This document shows, in pieces, positions 1 through 6,726 of a DNA stretch of 13,597 bases (positions within the stretch are counted from its first letter, which is position 1; each line of letters opens with the position of its first letter). This DNA comes from Chitinophagales bacterium (GTDB lineage Bacteria; Bacteroidota; Bacteroidia; Chitinophagales; JAHDHT01), in contig JAHDHT010000007.1 in the NCBI GenBank assembly GCA_020631175.1, positions 12,966 to 26,562 on the forward strand, in the 5' to 3' direction. Below the pieces are notes generated by a model. The model saw nothing but the letters and a program-made list of their open reading frames with translations. It had not been told where the DNA came from and ran no database searches. A program made the translations under genes and the position numbers.

Positions 1-2
1 TT

Positions 3-257
3 GAATCTTACAGTATTGAAGCGGATGTTCAATTGTTTCCGAATCCGGCTACTGACATTTTGCAAATAGCTAATTCGTCTGGTTTAATTTTTGACACATT
101 CGAAATTGTTGATGTTTCGGGCAGAATTGTTTTACAGGCAAATTTGTTAGCTGCTTCTTTAAATTCGGTTGACGTTTCTTTTCTGGATACAGGAATTTAT
201 TTTGTTCGCATAATAGGGGAGGATGGATTTGTTGTTCGGAAATTAATGGTGGAGTAA
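3..257 (+). CDS. C-terminal part of a T9SS-secreted protein (type A sorting domain), truncated at the window edge
   Basis: The reading frame is open from the first bases and stops with TAA at 255-257, so only the last 84 or so residues are visible; the N-terminus and any catalytic domain lie outside the window. What remains is a typical type IX secretion sorting domain: an FPNPATD motif near the start, alternating short beta strands, an IVDVSGRIV segment (the usual 'yDlxGrxv' strand), a GIYFVRI strand and a final VVRKLMVE. In Bacteroidota such domains send proteins already in the periplasm through the outer membrane and are usually cleaved with anchoring to the surface. A TTG at 33 could be misread as a start, but the frame continues upstream and the PNP motif is never N-terminal in this family. 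The function of the whole protein cannot be inferred. Confidence 0.9.
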   Translation, partial: ESYSIEADVQLFPNPATDILQIANSSGLIFDTFEIVDVSGRIVLQANLLAASLNSVDVSFLDTGIYFVRIIGEDGFVVRKLMVE

Positions 258-330
258 GGGGAGGATGACTGAGTTGTGCGAAGGAGGGGGGCCGCAGGCC
301 AGAGGTGGTTGAATTTTTTACGAAAGAAAC
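258..330. other. Convergent intergenic spacer with a GC-rich GGCC-GCA-GGCC hairpin
   Basis: This spacer separates two converging genes. It contains a purine-rich, G-rich block (about 281-306) much richer in GC than the flanking genes, with GGCC-GCA-GGCC at 290-300 able to form a 4-bp stem. A T-run follows at 315-319. It may act as a terminator, but the stem is short. The core GGCCGCAGG recurs at 3085-3093 beside the large palindromic element, which hints at a dispersed intergenic sequence rather than a gene-specific terminator. Confidence 0.3.
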
Positions 331-1002
331 CTAATCCTTAGCAAGCATCTCAATCGCCTGCCCAACCCAGTTGTTCGAAGAAATCTTATCAAAACTCAAA
401 TTCATTAATTCTAATAATAAATCTTTAGACTCTTCATTAATCCGGCTAATCTGTCGGTAATTAAATATTCCGAAGCTGTTCAGTTTGTTTTCAATTCCAT
501 CACTAATACCGATTATCTTTTTTAGATCCTGTCTTTTTGTCGAATCTGCTTCACCCAATAAAGCCGTTATACGAAGAAGTTTCTCTGCATTACTTTGTTG
601 CTTTTTATGTAGTGGTGCATCGCTATTCGCAGATGGATTTTTAACAATTTCTTTTATTTGCTTTTCTTTTTCAATATTGTCATCGATCAGTTTAGCATTG
701 GCAGACTTCATTTTAGATAAGTCGCTTTTCATTAATTGAAAATCATTTTGTAATTCAATCAATTCATTTTTAGCAGATTTTATCTCTTTATTTTTGTTTT
801 GAATTTCACTTTTGTACTGCAATTGCAAACGTTTAGCAGAAGCAGTTTCCTGTTCCAATTCTGTTTTCTCTTTTTCTATAGCTTTAATTTTGCTGTTTTT
901 CCAAAGGGCTGCTAAAATAAAGCCAATCAAAAAGCATAGTAAACTTGCTCCAAGAATAAGAAGCGCTTCTATTAAGTGGATGTTTTCAAATAATGTTTCC
1001 AT
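331..1002 (-). CDS. Membrane-anchored coiled-coil protein with C-terminal helix-hairpin-helix domain
   Basis: This 223-residue protein has one hydrophobic helix at about residues 12-34 followed by Lys residues (WKNSKIK), so the remainder is probably cytoplasmic. Residues 38-122 are Lys/Glu-rich with heptad-like spacing and predict a long coiled coil. Residues 158-201 (DLKKIIGISDGIENKLNSFG and onward) match the DLxxIxGIGxxxExxLxxxGI pattern of helix-hairpin-helix domains found at the C-terminus of many Bacteroidota membrane proteins; the second Gly of the usual GIG is Ser here. Such domains often bind nucleic acid or mediate protein contacts, but the role in this subfamily is not known to me. 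It is the third gene of the 2845-331 operon, starting 2 bases after the OmpA-like gene ends, which implies a joint function at the envelope. Confidence 0.75.
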   Translation of the reverse strand: METLFENIHLIEALLILGASLLCFLIGFILAALWKNSKIKAIEKEKTELEQETASAKRLQLQYKSEIQNKNKEIKSAKNELIELQNDFQLMKSDLSKMKSANAKLIDDNIEKEKQIKEIVKNPSANSDAPLHKKQQSNAEKLLRITALLGEADSTKRQDLKKIIGISDGIENKLNSFGIFNYRQISRINEESKDLLLELMNLSFDKISSNNWVGQAIEMLAKD

Positions 1003-1004
1003 AA

Positions 1005-2288
1005 CTATCGGATATTAATTTCTACCCTTCTGTTCTTTTTTCTTCCCGAACTATTTCTATTCGAGTAAGCCGGAGCACGTTCTCCTTTTGTTTTTATTTC
1101 GATTCTGTTCCGGTCAATATTTTTGTCAACTAACATCAGCATTACCGAACCGGCACGGTTAAAGCCAAGCTTTTCATTTTTATCTTCCGGACCAAGATCA
1201 CAAGTATGTCCATATATCTCAATCTTTTTTTTCGGATGCTCATCAAGATATTGCTTTAGTTTTTTCGCATACTTATCTATATCGTTAGTCAAAAAGAGTC
1301 GATCAGATCCGTATTGAAAATTTATTTCCGGCTGATCTTCATTTAAAGCAAGCAATTGTTCATTTTTTACTTCATCTCCCGCAGCAGCATCTTCGTCTTT
1401 TTTTCCTGCAAATACATTTTCTAAACCACGTTCAATTTTTTGTGCTTCAATAATAGCTTCACTTGATTTATCAGGTAGAATTAAATTTAAATCGACTACA
1501 CCTATTTTTGAATATCCGTTTTCGTCGAAAATATCTTTAGCCAAAAAATGTCCGGCAGTCATATTCTCTTCTAAAATTTTTTGATTGGCAAGGGCACTTA
1601 ATAAATGACGACTGCGTGCCTCTCCCATATTTTTAAATGCTGCTTCTACAATTTCACTTGATTGATAAGGCATCGTCACTTTTAACTGCTGATCCTTATT
1701 TCGGTTGAGGTAGTAATTTATTTCTTCAATTACAGGTGAAGCATCCGAATTTACATTTACATCAGTTTTATTCTTCTCAAATGAAATGTACGTTTCCAAT
1801 TTATTTAATTGTCGATAAGCAGTTTTGATTTCACCATTATTTAATTCCCGGTAAGTTTCTGAAAAAATAAAGTCCATCTGAAGCGGCACTTTTAGATTAA
1901 AATCATCTTTTTTAACGATCGATGTTTTCAATTGCTTTTTAGAAATTCCTTTTTGATTCAGTCTTTTTACAATTTTATCTAAACGCTCTTCTCCTTTATT
2001 CGAAAAACCATTCGACACTTTTTCAGATTCATTATAAAGAGCTTCGATCGATAAAATTGTTTTTGGATGTCGCTTTAAGAATTGAACAAGATCGTCAGTG
2101 TCAGGAATTGCAGCATCTATATTATTTTCTATTGCAAATATGTTTTTATATGCCGGCTTTAACTGATTCGCATCAATTATTTCTCTTGGTCCAAAAGGAC
2201 AATACTCATTAATTACACATAGGTATGTATAGGCGGTACCGGTACCGGTGATGAGACTTAGTAATAATCCGAAAATAAAATATTTCAT
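1005..2288 (-). CDS. Membrane-anchored OmpA-family protein with three tandem OmpA-like units
   Basis: The 427-residue protein starts with a hydrophobic segment (residues 2-22) acting as signal or anchor, followed by a Cys pair (C24, C30). Residues 322-427 are a clear OmpA C-terminal (peptidoglycan-binding) domain: INFQYGSDRL, a KKKIEIYGHTCD strand, a NEKLGFNRAGSVM helix, the IDRNRIEI strand, GERAP and a closing GRKKNRRVEINIR. Upstream are two diverged copies of the same pattern. A 'YLxxHPKxxIxI' helix-strand occurs at 66-84, 188-206 and 343-359, and each is followed by a helix and a 'KGI/NI' turn. Only the last copy keeps the residues expected to bind diaminopimelate (Asp in the GHT loop, Arg in NRRVEI). 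It probably sits in the periplasm and contacts peptidoglycan. Its ATG overlaps the upstream stop as TAATG, which suggests translational coupling. Confidence 0.85.
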   Translation of the reverse strand: MKYFIFGLLLSLITGTGTAYTYLCVINEYCPFGPREIIDANQLKPAYKNIFAIENNIDAAIPDTDDLVQFLKRHPKTILSIEALYNESEKVSNGFSNKGEERLDKIVKRLNQKGISKKQLKTSIVKKDDFNLKVPLQMDFIFSETYRELNNGEIKTAYRQLNKLETYISFEKNKTDVNVNSDASPVIEEINYYLNRNKDQQLKVTMPYQSSEIVEAAFKNMGEARSRHLLSALANQKILEENMTAGHFLAKDIFDENGYSKIGVVDLNLILPDKSSEAIIEAQKIERGLENVFAGKKDEDAAAGDEVKNEQLLALNEDQPEINFQYGSDRLFLTNDIDKYAKKLKQYLDEHPKKKIEIYGHTCDLGPEDKNEKLGFNRAGSVMLMLVDKNIDRNRIEIKTKGERAPAYSNRNSSGRKKNRRVEINIR

Positions 2289-2845
2289 TAAATAAAAACC
2301 GGTTTACGTTTATCGAACAATTCGCTGAATTCAGGCGGAATATCATTCATGAAATCCATAAAATCATCCAGATCTTCTTTTGTCTTTTTCGAAAGTTGCT
2401 CCTGTAATTGCGCCATTATATCCTCTGATATACAAACCACCGGAAATTTTTCAGCAAATTCTCCCCCGCGGAAATAGCCCATTAAATTAAAACGCTTGTA
2501 ATTACCTTCTATTTCAGAAAGTTTAAACTCATTTGGATCGATCATATCGATAAGGCCGTTAATCGGACCGTCATTTTCTAAAGTCTCAACAACTTTATTC
2601 TGCATAAATTGCTGCATGTTTTCCTTCGACTCTTCCGACATTGCATTTTGAGCTTTTTCAACACAAGTAAGACACAAAGCCAATTCGTATATAATGTCAC
2701 CCGGAATAACACACTTCTCGATCATATAAACCACCTCTTCGTCATCTTCGTTTTGTTTAAAAAGTGGCTTTTCACACCGGCTGCAGAATTTAAACTCTTC
2801 TTCTGTTACCGTATTCTTAAAGGCATCAGGTATGGATGTTTTCAT
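2288..2845 (-). CDS. Conserved-type acidic protein with a CxxC...CxxC zinc-binding motif
   Basis: I do not recognise the family. The 185-residue protein has C21-x2-C24 and C58-x2-C61, with C45 between, the layout of a treble-clef or zinc-ribbon module in its first 65 residues. The rest is acidic and helical (residues 66-100 and 140-175), with no signal peptide or membrane helix, so it should be cytoplasmic. It is the first gene of the operon that continues with the OmpA-like and HhH membrane proteins. The one-base stop/start overlap with the next gene makes co-expression very likely. A TATTTTTG box lies 4 bases before its ATG. A regulatory or assembly role for the membrane partners is possible but purely inferred. 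Confidence 0.7.
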   Translation of the reverse strand: MKTSIPDAFKNTVTEEEFKFCSRCEKPLFKQNEDDEEVVYMIEKCVIPGDIIYELALCLTCVEKAQNAMSEESKENMQQFMQNKVVETLENDGPINGLIDMIDPNEFKLSEIEGNYKRFNLMGYFRGGEFAEKFPVVCISEDIMAQLQEQLSKKTKEDLDDFMDFMNDIPPEFSELFDKRKPVFI

Positions 2846-2849
2846 ATTT

Positions 2850-2857
2850 CAAAAATA
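2850..2857 (-). promoter_or_regulatory. Candidate -7 box TATTTTTG for the zinc/OmpA/HhH operon
   Basis: On the minus strand TATTTTTG matches the Bacteroidota -7 consensus TAnnTTTG exactly and ends 4 bases before the ATG, so the transcript would have almost no leader. No convincing TTG -33 box is seen at the usual distance. A GCGTT-N8-AACGC inverted repeat (2869-2873 and 2882-2886) sits just upstream, where an operator could lie. Confidence 0.4.
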
Positions 2858-2940
2858 ACAATTTCTAAGCGTTCACACATAAACGCCCATAAAGACATTT
2901 CTATTTTTTGAAGAGAGAAATTTGACCAGTTTGCATAGGG

Positions 2941-3077
2941 TAGTCCCGCTATCCCCTGCAACGCGCGCATCGCTCAAGCACTGCTGGCTCTTTTCTTTTA
3001 GTCTTCCGCTGTCAGCCGTCAAAGAAAAAGGCCGGCAGGCATTCGCATTGCACGGGTTTTCGGTACTATCGGGTCTA
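2941..3077. repeat. 137-base imperfect palindromic intergenic element, probably dispersed
   Basis: The arms pair almost symmetrically around about 3009. TAGTCCCGCTA (2941-2951) pairs with 3067-3077 (9 of 11). TGCAACGCG (2957-2965) pairs with 3044-3052 (8 of 9). CTGCTGGCTCTTTTCTTT (2981-2998) pairs with 3021-3038 (15 of 18). GCTGTCAGC (3008-3016) forms the tip. The element is richer in GC than the genes around it and has no open frame worth calling. Nested arms with compensating mismatches suggest a folded RNA, a cruciform, or a MITE/REP-like repeat. It lies between two genes on the same strand, just upstream of the operon starting at 2845, so it could also end transcription from 3126. Confidence 0.65.
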
Positions 3078-3125
3078 TTTTGGCGGCCGCAGGGCTGTTA
3101 ACATTGTCTTCAACCCAAACAGGTT

Positions 3126-3881
3126 TTAAGATACATTGAAATATTCTCCCTGAATAAAATTGGTTTCATTTTCTTTTATCAGGTTAACCAGTAATTTGCG
3201 TTGGTCTTTGTCATACTTTTCGAAGATTTTTTGCCCGTCAATTAAGATTCCTGTTCCGAATTCTAAAGCATCAATATCACTCTCAGGAAATTCATCAGGG
3301 TATTCCTGCATTTTTTCTTTTAAAGTCCCAAGAATATCAATTGTCTTTTTTATGAGCTTAATATTGGTGACTGCATTAAATAAATCTTCAACATTTTTTA
3401 CCAATGTTTTTAATTGCTTTGGTGGTAATTCTTCAATTAATTCATTAAATACTTCTCTATCAATTGGTATTTCCAGTTCTTTTTCTTTTGCAATGGCTTC
3501 CAGTTTTTTCTCCAATCGGATTGCTGTATTGAATGATTCAAAACTGGTATAAGCGGCTTTTATAGCTGCTGGTAATTGAGTCCCGAATTTAAATATTGCA
3601 GTCGTCATCGAACCAACAAGTAATTTTAACTTAGACGGATTTTTTAAGTACTTACCCATGTTTTCCATAGAAGATTCTATGGCATTTCTTTTTTCTTCAG
3701 TAGGATAAATACGTTCTAAAAAGAAATAACGAACCTCGGCCATCATATCTTCATCAAATTCATCTATGTCTAAATGCTCTTCAAGAAAATTGAAGGTATA
3801 TCTTTCTTCAACACTTTCTCTAAAATGGTCAATCAAATGTGCACGCCATTTATTCTTTTTTACTTTCTTTTTCTTAGCCAT
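3126..3881 (-). CDS. Unrecognised Lys-rich helical protein downstream of the VOC-ASCH gene
   Basis: I do not recognise this family. The 251-residue protein begins MAKKKKVKKNKW, a strongly basic tail, and is predicted almost wholly helical. An acidic segment (residues 30-50) is followed by an amphipathic, Ala/Phe-rich stretch (about 87-120) that could pack against a membrane or a helical bundle, and then a Lys/Glu-rich second half. No signal peptide, no clear transmembrane helix and no catalytic motif are seen. The start is set at the ATG at 3881: the only in-frame extension uses a TTG at 3893 adding four residues, whereas the ATG has the A-rich upstream run common in Bacteroidota. The gene begins 12 bases after the VOC-ASCH stop, so the two are very likely co-transcribed. 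Confidence 0.7.
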   Translation of the reverse strand: MAKKKKVKKNKWRAHLIDHFRESVEERYTFNFLEEHLDIDEFDEDMMAEVRYFFLERIYPTEEKRNAIESSMENMGKYLKNPSKLKLLVGSMTTAIFKFGTQLPAAIKAAYTSFESFNTAIRLEKKLEAIAKEKELEIPIDREVFNELIEELPPKQLKTLVKNVEDLFNAVTNIKLIKKTIDILGTLKEKMQEYPDEFPESDIDALEFGTGILIDGQKIFEKYDKDQRKLLVNLIKENETNFIQGEYFNVS

Positions 3882-3893
3882 TTTTAATTGCAA

Positions 3894-4715
3894 TTAGAAT
3901 ACTCTCTTAAAACTTTCACAAACTAAATCTAATTCTTCAGAAAATGCTAATCCATTTTGTTTTAAATGTCTGCTAAAAAAGGCTTTATGTACTTTTTTCC
4001 AGTAATCTAAACTCCGATCACCTTCGCCTTCAGCTGCAGCCCATGCTTCATCGATGTCTTTGTACTTTTTAATTTCAACATTTACATTTTGAATAATACA
4101 TAATGCTTCATTTTTGAAATTTGTAATGATGAAAAAATCATTTTGCCCGGGCAAATCTTCATTTTCGATTTTATATTCGATCAAAGCACTGCAGGTTGCT
4201 GTCTTTATTCCATCCAACACTAATTGCCCGCATTCATTTGCTGCATTTTCACTGTCGCAAAAGTAATAGGCTTCCGGTGTAGTATATAATTTATATTCAG
4301 AATGTTTTTCAGTAAATGCTTTCCACATTGCCTCAGCTGAAGTATTCGTTTGCGGTAAAGCTTCAATAAATTCAATTCGATTGTTGAATGGGTCCCAGGC
4401 ATCGAATCGGTGATAACCGGGTATTGGAATGCCAGACTTAGTTTTAATTCCGGCTTCTTCTAACTTTGCTTTTACTTTTTTGAGATGTTTTACTCTAAAG
4501 GCAGGGTGCGCTTTCCCCTTTTCTACTAATGTTTCTGTTCCTATATGTAAATTAATACCATTCTGAACCAGCCAAAAACCACCGCGACCTTTAAGGGAAT
4601 CTGGTTTTGGAACTTCAGTAAATCCCAATAAGTCAATATAGAATTGCTTTGCTTGTTCTTCTTCTTTGACAGGAATACATATTTGCAGATGATCTATTGC
4701 CTGGATGAAACCCAT
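3894..4715 (-). CDS. VOC (glyoxalase/bleomycin-resistance fold)-ASCH fusion protein
   Basis: The 273-residue protein joins two complete domains. Residues 5-120 are a vicinal-oxygen-chelate domain: IDHLQICIP, FYIDLLGFTEVPKP, GGFWLV, NLHIG, AHPAFRV, and DPFNNRIEFIE. H9, H57 and E115 (or E118) sit where metal ligands occur in this fold. Residues 130-273 are an ASCH domain of the COG4405 type, with DGIKTATCSAL at 168-178, GEGDRSLDYW at 230-239, KKVHKAFF at 240-247 and a closing LVCESFKRV. ASCH is a PUA-like fold tied to RNA binding; the E. coli ASCH protein YqfB hydrolyses N4-acetylcytidine. Each half has the length of a stand-alone family member and the frame is unbroken, so a real fusion is likelier than a sequencing artefact. 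The substrate is unknown. Confidence 0.85.
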   Translation of the reverse strand: MGFIQAIDHLQICIPVKEEEQAKQFYIDLLGFTEVPKPDSLKGRGGFWLVQNGINLHIGTETLVEKGKAHPAFRVKHLKKVKAKLEEAGIKTKSGIPIPGYHRFDAWDPFNNRIEFIEALPQTNTSAEAMWKAFTEKHSEYKLYTTPEAYYFCDSENAANECGQLVLDGIKTATCSALIEYKIENEDLPGQNDFFIITNFKNEALCIIQNVNVEIKKYKDIDEAWAAAEGEGDRSLDYWKKVHKAFFSRHLKQNGLAFSEELDLVCESFKRVF

Positions 4716-4762
4716 AAAGCAATATATCTATTTTATTATTTTTCCTGAAATTTAAAAGGGAG

Positions 4763-4774
4763 GACAAATTTGTC
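4763..4774. promoter_or_regulatory. 12-bp perfect palindrome GACAAATTTGTC between histidine kinase and VOC-ASCH genes
   Basis: GACAAATTTGTC is a perfect inverted repeat overlapping the first two bases of the kinase TGA stop and lying 48 bases upstream of the VOC-ASCH ATG. It could be an operator for the downstream pair or a weak hairpin at the end of the kinase transcript. No T-run follows it on the minus strand, which argues against a normal intrinsic terminator. Chance is possible in AT-rich DNA. Confidence 0.3.
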
Positions 4775-6068
4775 AATGAGAATCCGGAATAGTAACTGTA
4801 AAGATAGTTCCTTTAGAATTTTGTGATTCGAAATCAATTTTACCGTTTAAACTTTCAACCATTTCTTTGGTAATGGCAAGACCTAATCCACTTCCATTGA
4901 TTTCTTTGCTATGATCGCCTCTGTTATATTTTCTAAAAACAGATTCTTTTAATTCTTTAGCGATTCCAATTCCATTATCAATTACCTTGTAAATCTGATT
5001 CTTATCTTCTTTATGAAAAGAGATTTCGATTCGTTTCTTGTTTGAATCATTATACTTTAAACCGTTCTGAATAAGGTTTTGAAAAATCTTTTTATATGCT
5101 ACATAATTACTATTAATAATGGGTAGTTGATTTTTCTTTGTAAGTTCAAAATTGCCAAATTCGTTTTTAAGATCTGATTTAATATCATCGACCAGTTTAT
5201 TTAGGTCAAAATCTTCTTTTGCTTTGTTATTGTAATCTTTATTTTTTGCGAACTGAAGGCTTTCATGAATCATTGTTTTCATTTTGGCTACACCTTCAAT
5301 TACAAAATTACTGTAAACCGGTATTTCAGAATCTTCAATATTTTGAACCTCCTGGTTTATAATATTTGTGAAACTTTCAATGGTAACTAAGGGTGCCTTT
5401 AGATCGTGTGATATTAACCGCATTAAATCTTCCTTTTCTTTGCTCAAGTTTTGATTAATCACTTTAAGCTCATTGTTCAATTCGTCAATTTCGTCACCAT
5501 ATATTATCAATCTGTTTACAATCTGAAAGATTAGAACCAGAAAATAAAGGAAGAAATTAATCGCTAATCCAATATTACTGATGTAATGAAAATTGTTACC
5601 GGTTACAGAACCGAATTTACTTTGATACCAGTTTACAAATACAAACAAACATATATTATATACTACAAAGAAATACTTTACCGTAAGTTGTTTGCTGTAT
5701 AACACACCACTTATCAGGAATGCGCAAAAGTAAATTTGAATAAAGCTAACATCAGTATATAAAACAGCAAGGCCGCTGATTCCAAAAGGTAAAAATATAT
5801 TAAAAATAAATGAGCTGATCTCCTGCCTGCCTTTTGCTTTTAAGAAAGCAATAGAATAAATCACCAGACAAATGATTGCACTGTTAATAGTACCGTAAAA
5901 ATGACCAAGAATGACTTCACTAATAAGAGATGCTGTACTTGAAATTACAAGTATAAAGATCATGAAATTGAAAATCCTTCCTAAAGTCTTTTGAGATCTT
6001 GACTCCAGGTTATGGTTTCCCATATCCACTATTTTCTCCCAGATATGCTTTATACTACCGCTTGTCAT
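4773..6068 (-). CDS. Six-helix membrane sensor histidine kinase
   Basis: The 431-residue protein has about six hydrophobic helices in residues 30-187 with very short loops, so there is no periplasmic sensor domain; the signal is probably sensed in the membrane. A short coiled linker (192-215) leads to the kinase core. The H-box is MRLISHDLKAP with phospho-acceptor H221, the N-box is NLIQNGLKYN (331-340), the G1 box DNGIGI (364-369), the F-box VFRKYNRG and the G2 box GSGLGLAI (392-399). All are intact, so it should autophosphorylate. The H-box resembles those of HisKA-type kinases common in Bacteroidota. No response regulator is encoded nearby, so it is an orphan whose partner lies elsewhere. 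M16 (MGNHNLESRS) is an alternative start. The VOC-ASCH gene follows after 57 bases on the same strand. Confidence 0.92.
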   Translation of the reverse strand: MTSGSIKHIWEKIVDMGNHNLESRSQKTLGRIFNFMIFILVISSTASLISEVILGHFYGTINSAIICLVIYSIAFLKAKGRQEISSFIFNIFLPFGISGLAVLYTDVSFIQIYFCAFLISGVLYSKQLTVKYFFVVYNICLFVFVNWYQSKFGSVTGNNFHYISNIGLAINFFLYFLVLIFQIVNRLIIYGDEIDELNNELKVINQNLSKEKEDLMRLISHDLKAPLVTIESFTNIINQEVQNIEDSEIPVYSNFVIEGVAKMKTMIHESLQFAKNKDYNNKAKEDFDLNKLVDDIKSDLKNEFGNFELTKKNQLPIINSNYVAYKKIFQNLIQNGLKYNDSNKKRIEISFHKEDKNQIYKVIDNGIGIAKELKESVFRKYNRGDHSKEINGSGLGLAITKEMVESLNGKIDFESQNSKGTIFTVTIPDSH

Positions 6069-6080
6069 TTAGTTTGTTAA

Positions 6081-6098
6081 ATTGAAAAGCATTTCAAT
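6081..6098. promoter_or_regulatory. ATTGAAA-N4-TTTCAAT inverted repeat upstream of the histidine kinase
   Basis: A perfect 7-bp inverted repeat with a 4-base centre lies 12 bases before the kinase ATG. It may be an operator or a 5' leader hairpin. The rest of the 6069-6219 spacer has a CATCTTTG (minus strand, 6137-6144) one base off the -7 consensus, which could be the promoter and would place the inverted repeat inside the leader. Confidence 0.3.
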
Positions 6099-6219
6099 CG
6101 TTTAAGCCTGTATATACCCAATGAAATCTTGGTGTTCAAAGATGATTCAGTATACTTTCTGTTTGTACGAAATTCAGGTAAAATTGTTATTCAACTGTGA
6201 TAGAATCGCCAATAGCCGA

Positions 6220-6726
6220 CTAAAACAAGCTGTTTAGCTGTTTCAGTGTCTCTTCGGCTGTTTGATTGCTTGAATTAATATGTTGTACAAATGAAGGCCA
6301 GACTGAATTTGCCAATTGAGCATTAACGATATCAACTCGTGTTTTCATTTGATTTTCAGGCACTCTCAATTGGTCTCTTTTGTGGTTTTCTTCTATCGAA
6401 CAATATAAGCGGATGCATTGCACATGTATTGATGGGAATACAGCTTTAAGTTGTGCTCTTATTTTTGTTATTTCGGCCGGAAACCATACGTTTTCGATAG
6501 CTACAGAAATATGGTTTTTTAGATATAATGTGGCTGAAGCAATCGCATGTTCGGCAACAAAAGAGGCTTCTTCTTCTGAAAAAGATTCAAACTGATCCCC
6601 CAACATCCATTCAGTAAAATAATCACACTCGACAACAGCTCCATTTTCCTGCTGTGCCCATGCTTTTGAAATGGTAGATTTACCTACACCACAAGCTCCT
6701 GTTAAAATCAATAATTTGATGCTCAT
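6220..6726 (-). CDS. Small P-loop kinase-like NTPase
   Basis: The 168-residue protein opens with a beta strand and Walker A motif, LLILTGACGVGKS (residues 5-17), then ECDYF (D35) where small kinases of the AAA_18/AAA_33, shikimate-kinase or phosphotransferase type bind substrate. ISVAIEN (73-79) is a hydrophobic strand in a Walker B-like position, and EENHKRDQLR (112-121) looks like the LID region supplying Arg/Lys to ATP. The size fits a monodomain nucleotide or small-molecule kinase, but no substrate-specific signature is recognised. Its ATG overlaps the TGA of the upstream gene (ATGA), so the two are translated together. Antibiotic phosphotransferase or nucleoside kinase roles are possible and undecided. 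Confidence 0.75.
   Translation of the reverse strand: MSIKLLILTGACGVGKSTISKAWAQQENGAVVECDYFTEWMLGDQFESFSEEEASFVAEHAIASATLYLKNHISVAIENVWFPAEITKIRAQLKAVFPSIHVQCIRLYCSIEENHKRDQLRVPENQMKTRVDIVNAQLANSVWPSFVQHINSSNQTAEETLKQLNSLF

Noticed and set aside
2235..2249. GGTACC hexamer repeat (GGTACCGGTACCGGT) near the start of the OmpA-like gene
   Set aside because: Only two and a half units, encoding part of the signal-anchor; too short to call a phase-variable tract.
3160..3552. 130-residue plus-strand frame opposite the helical protein gene
   Set aside because: Shadow of a Lys/Glu-rich gene on the other strand; its Ser/Phe-rich composition is that of an antisense frame.
3882..3893. TTG start four residues upstream of MAKKKK
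   Set aside because: A rare start touching the previous stop; the ATG at 3881 has a better A-rich context.
4220..4402. 60-residue minus-strand frame inside the VOC-ASCH gene, as sign of a frameshifted fusion
   Set aside because: Both domains and the linker between them are read in one unbroken frame; the alternate frame has no ASCH or VOC motifs.
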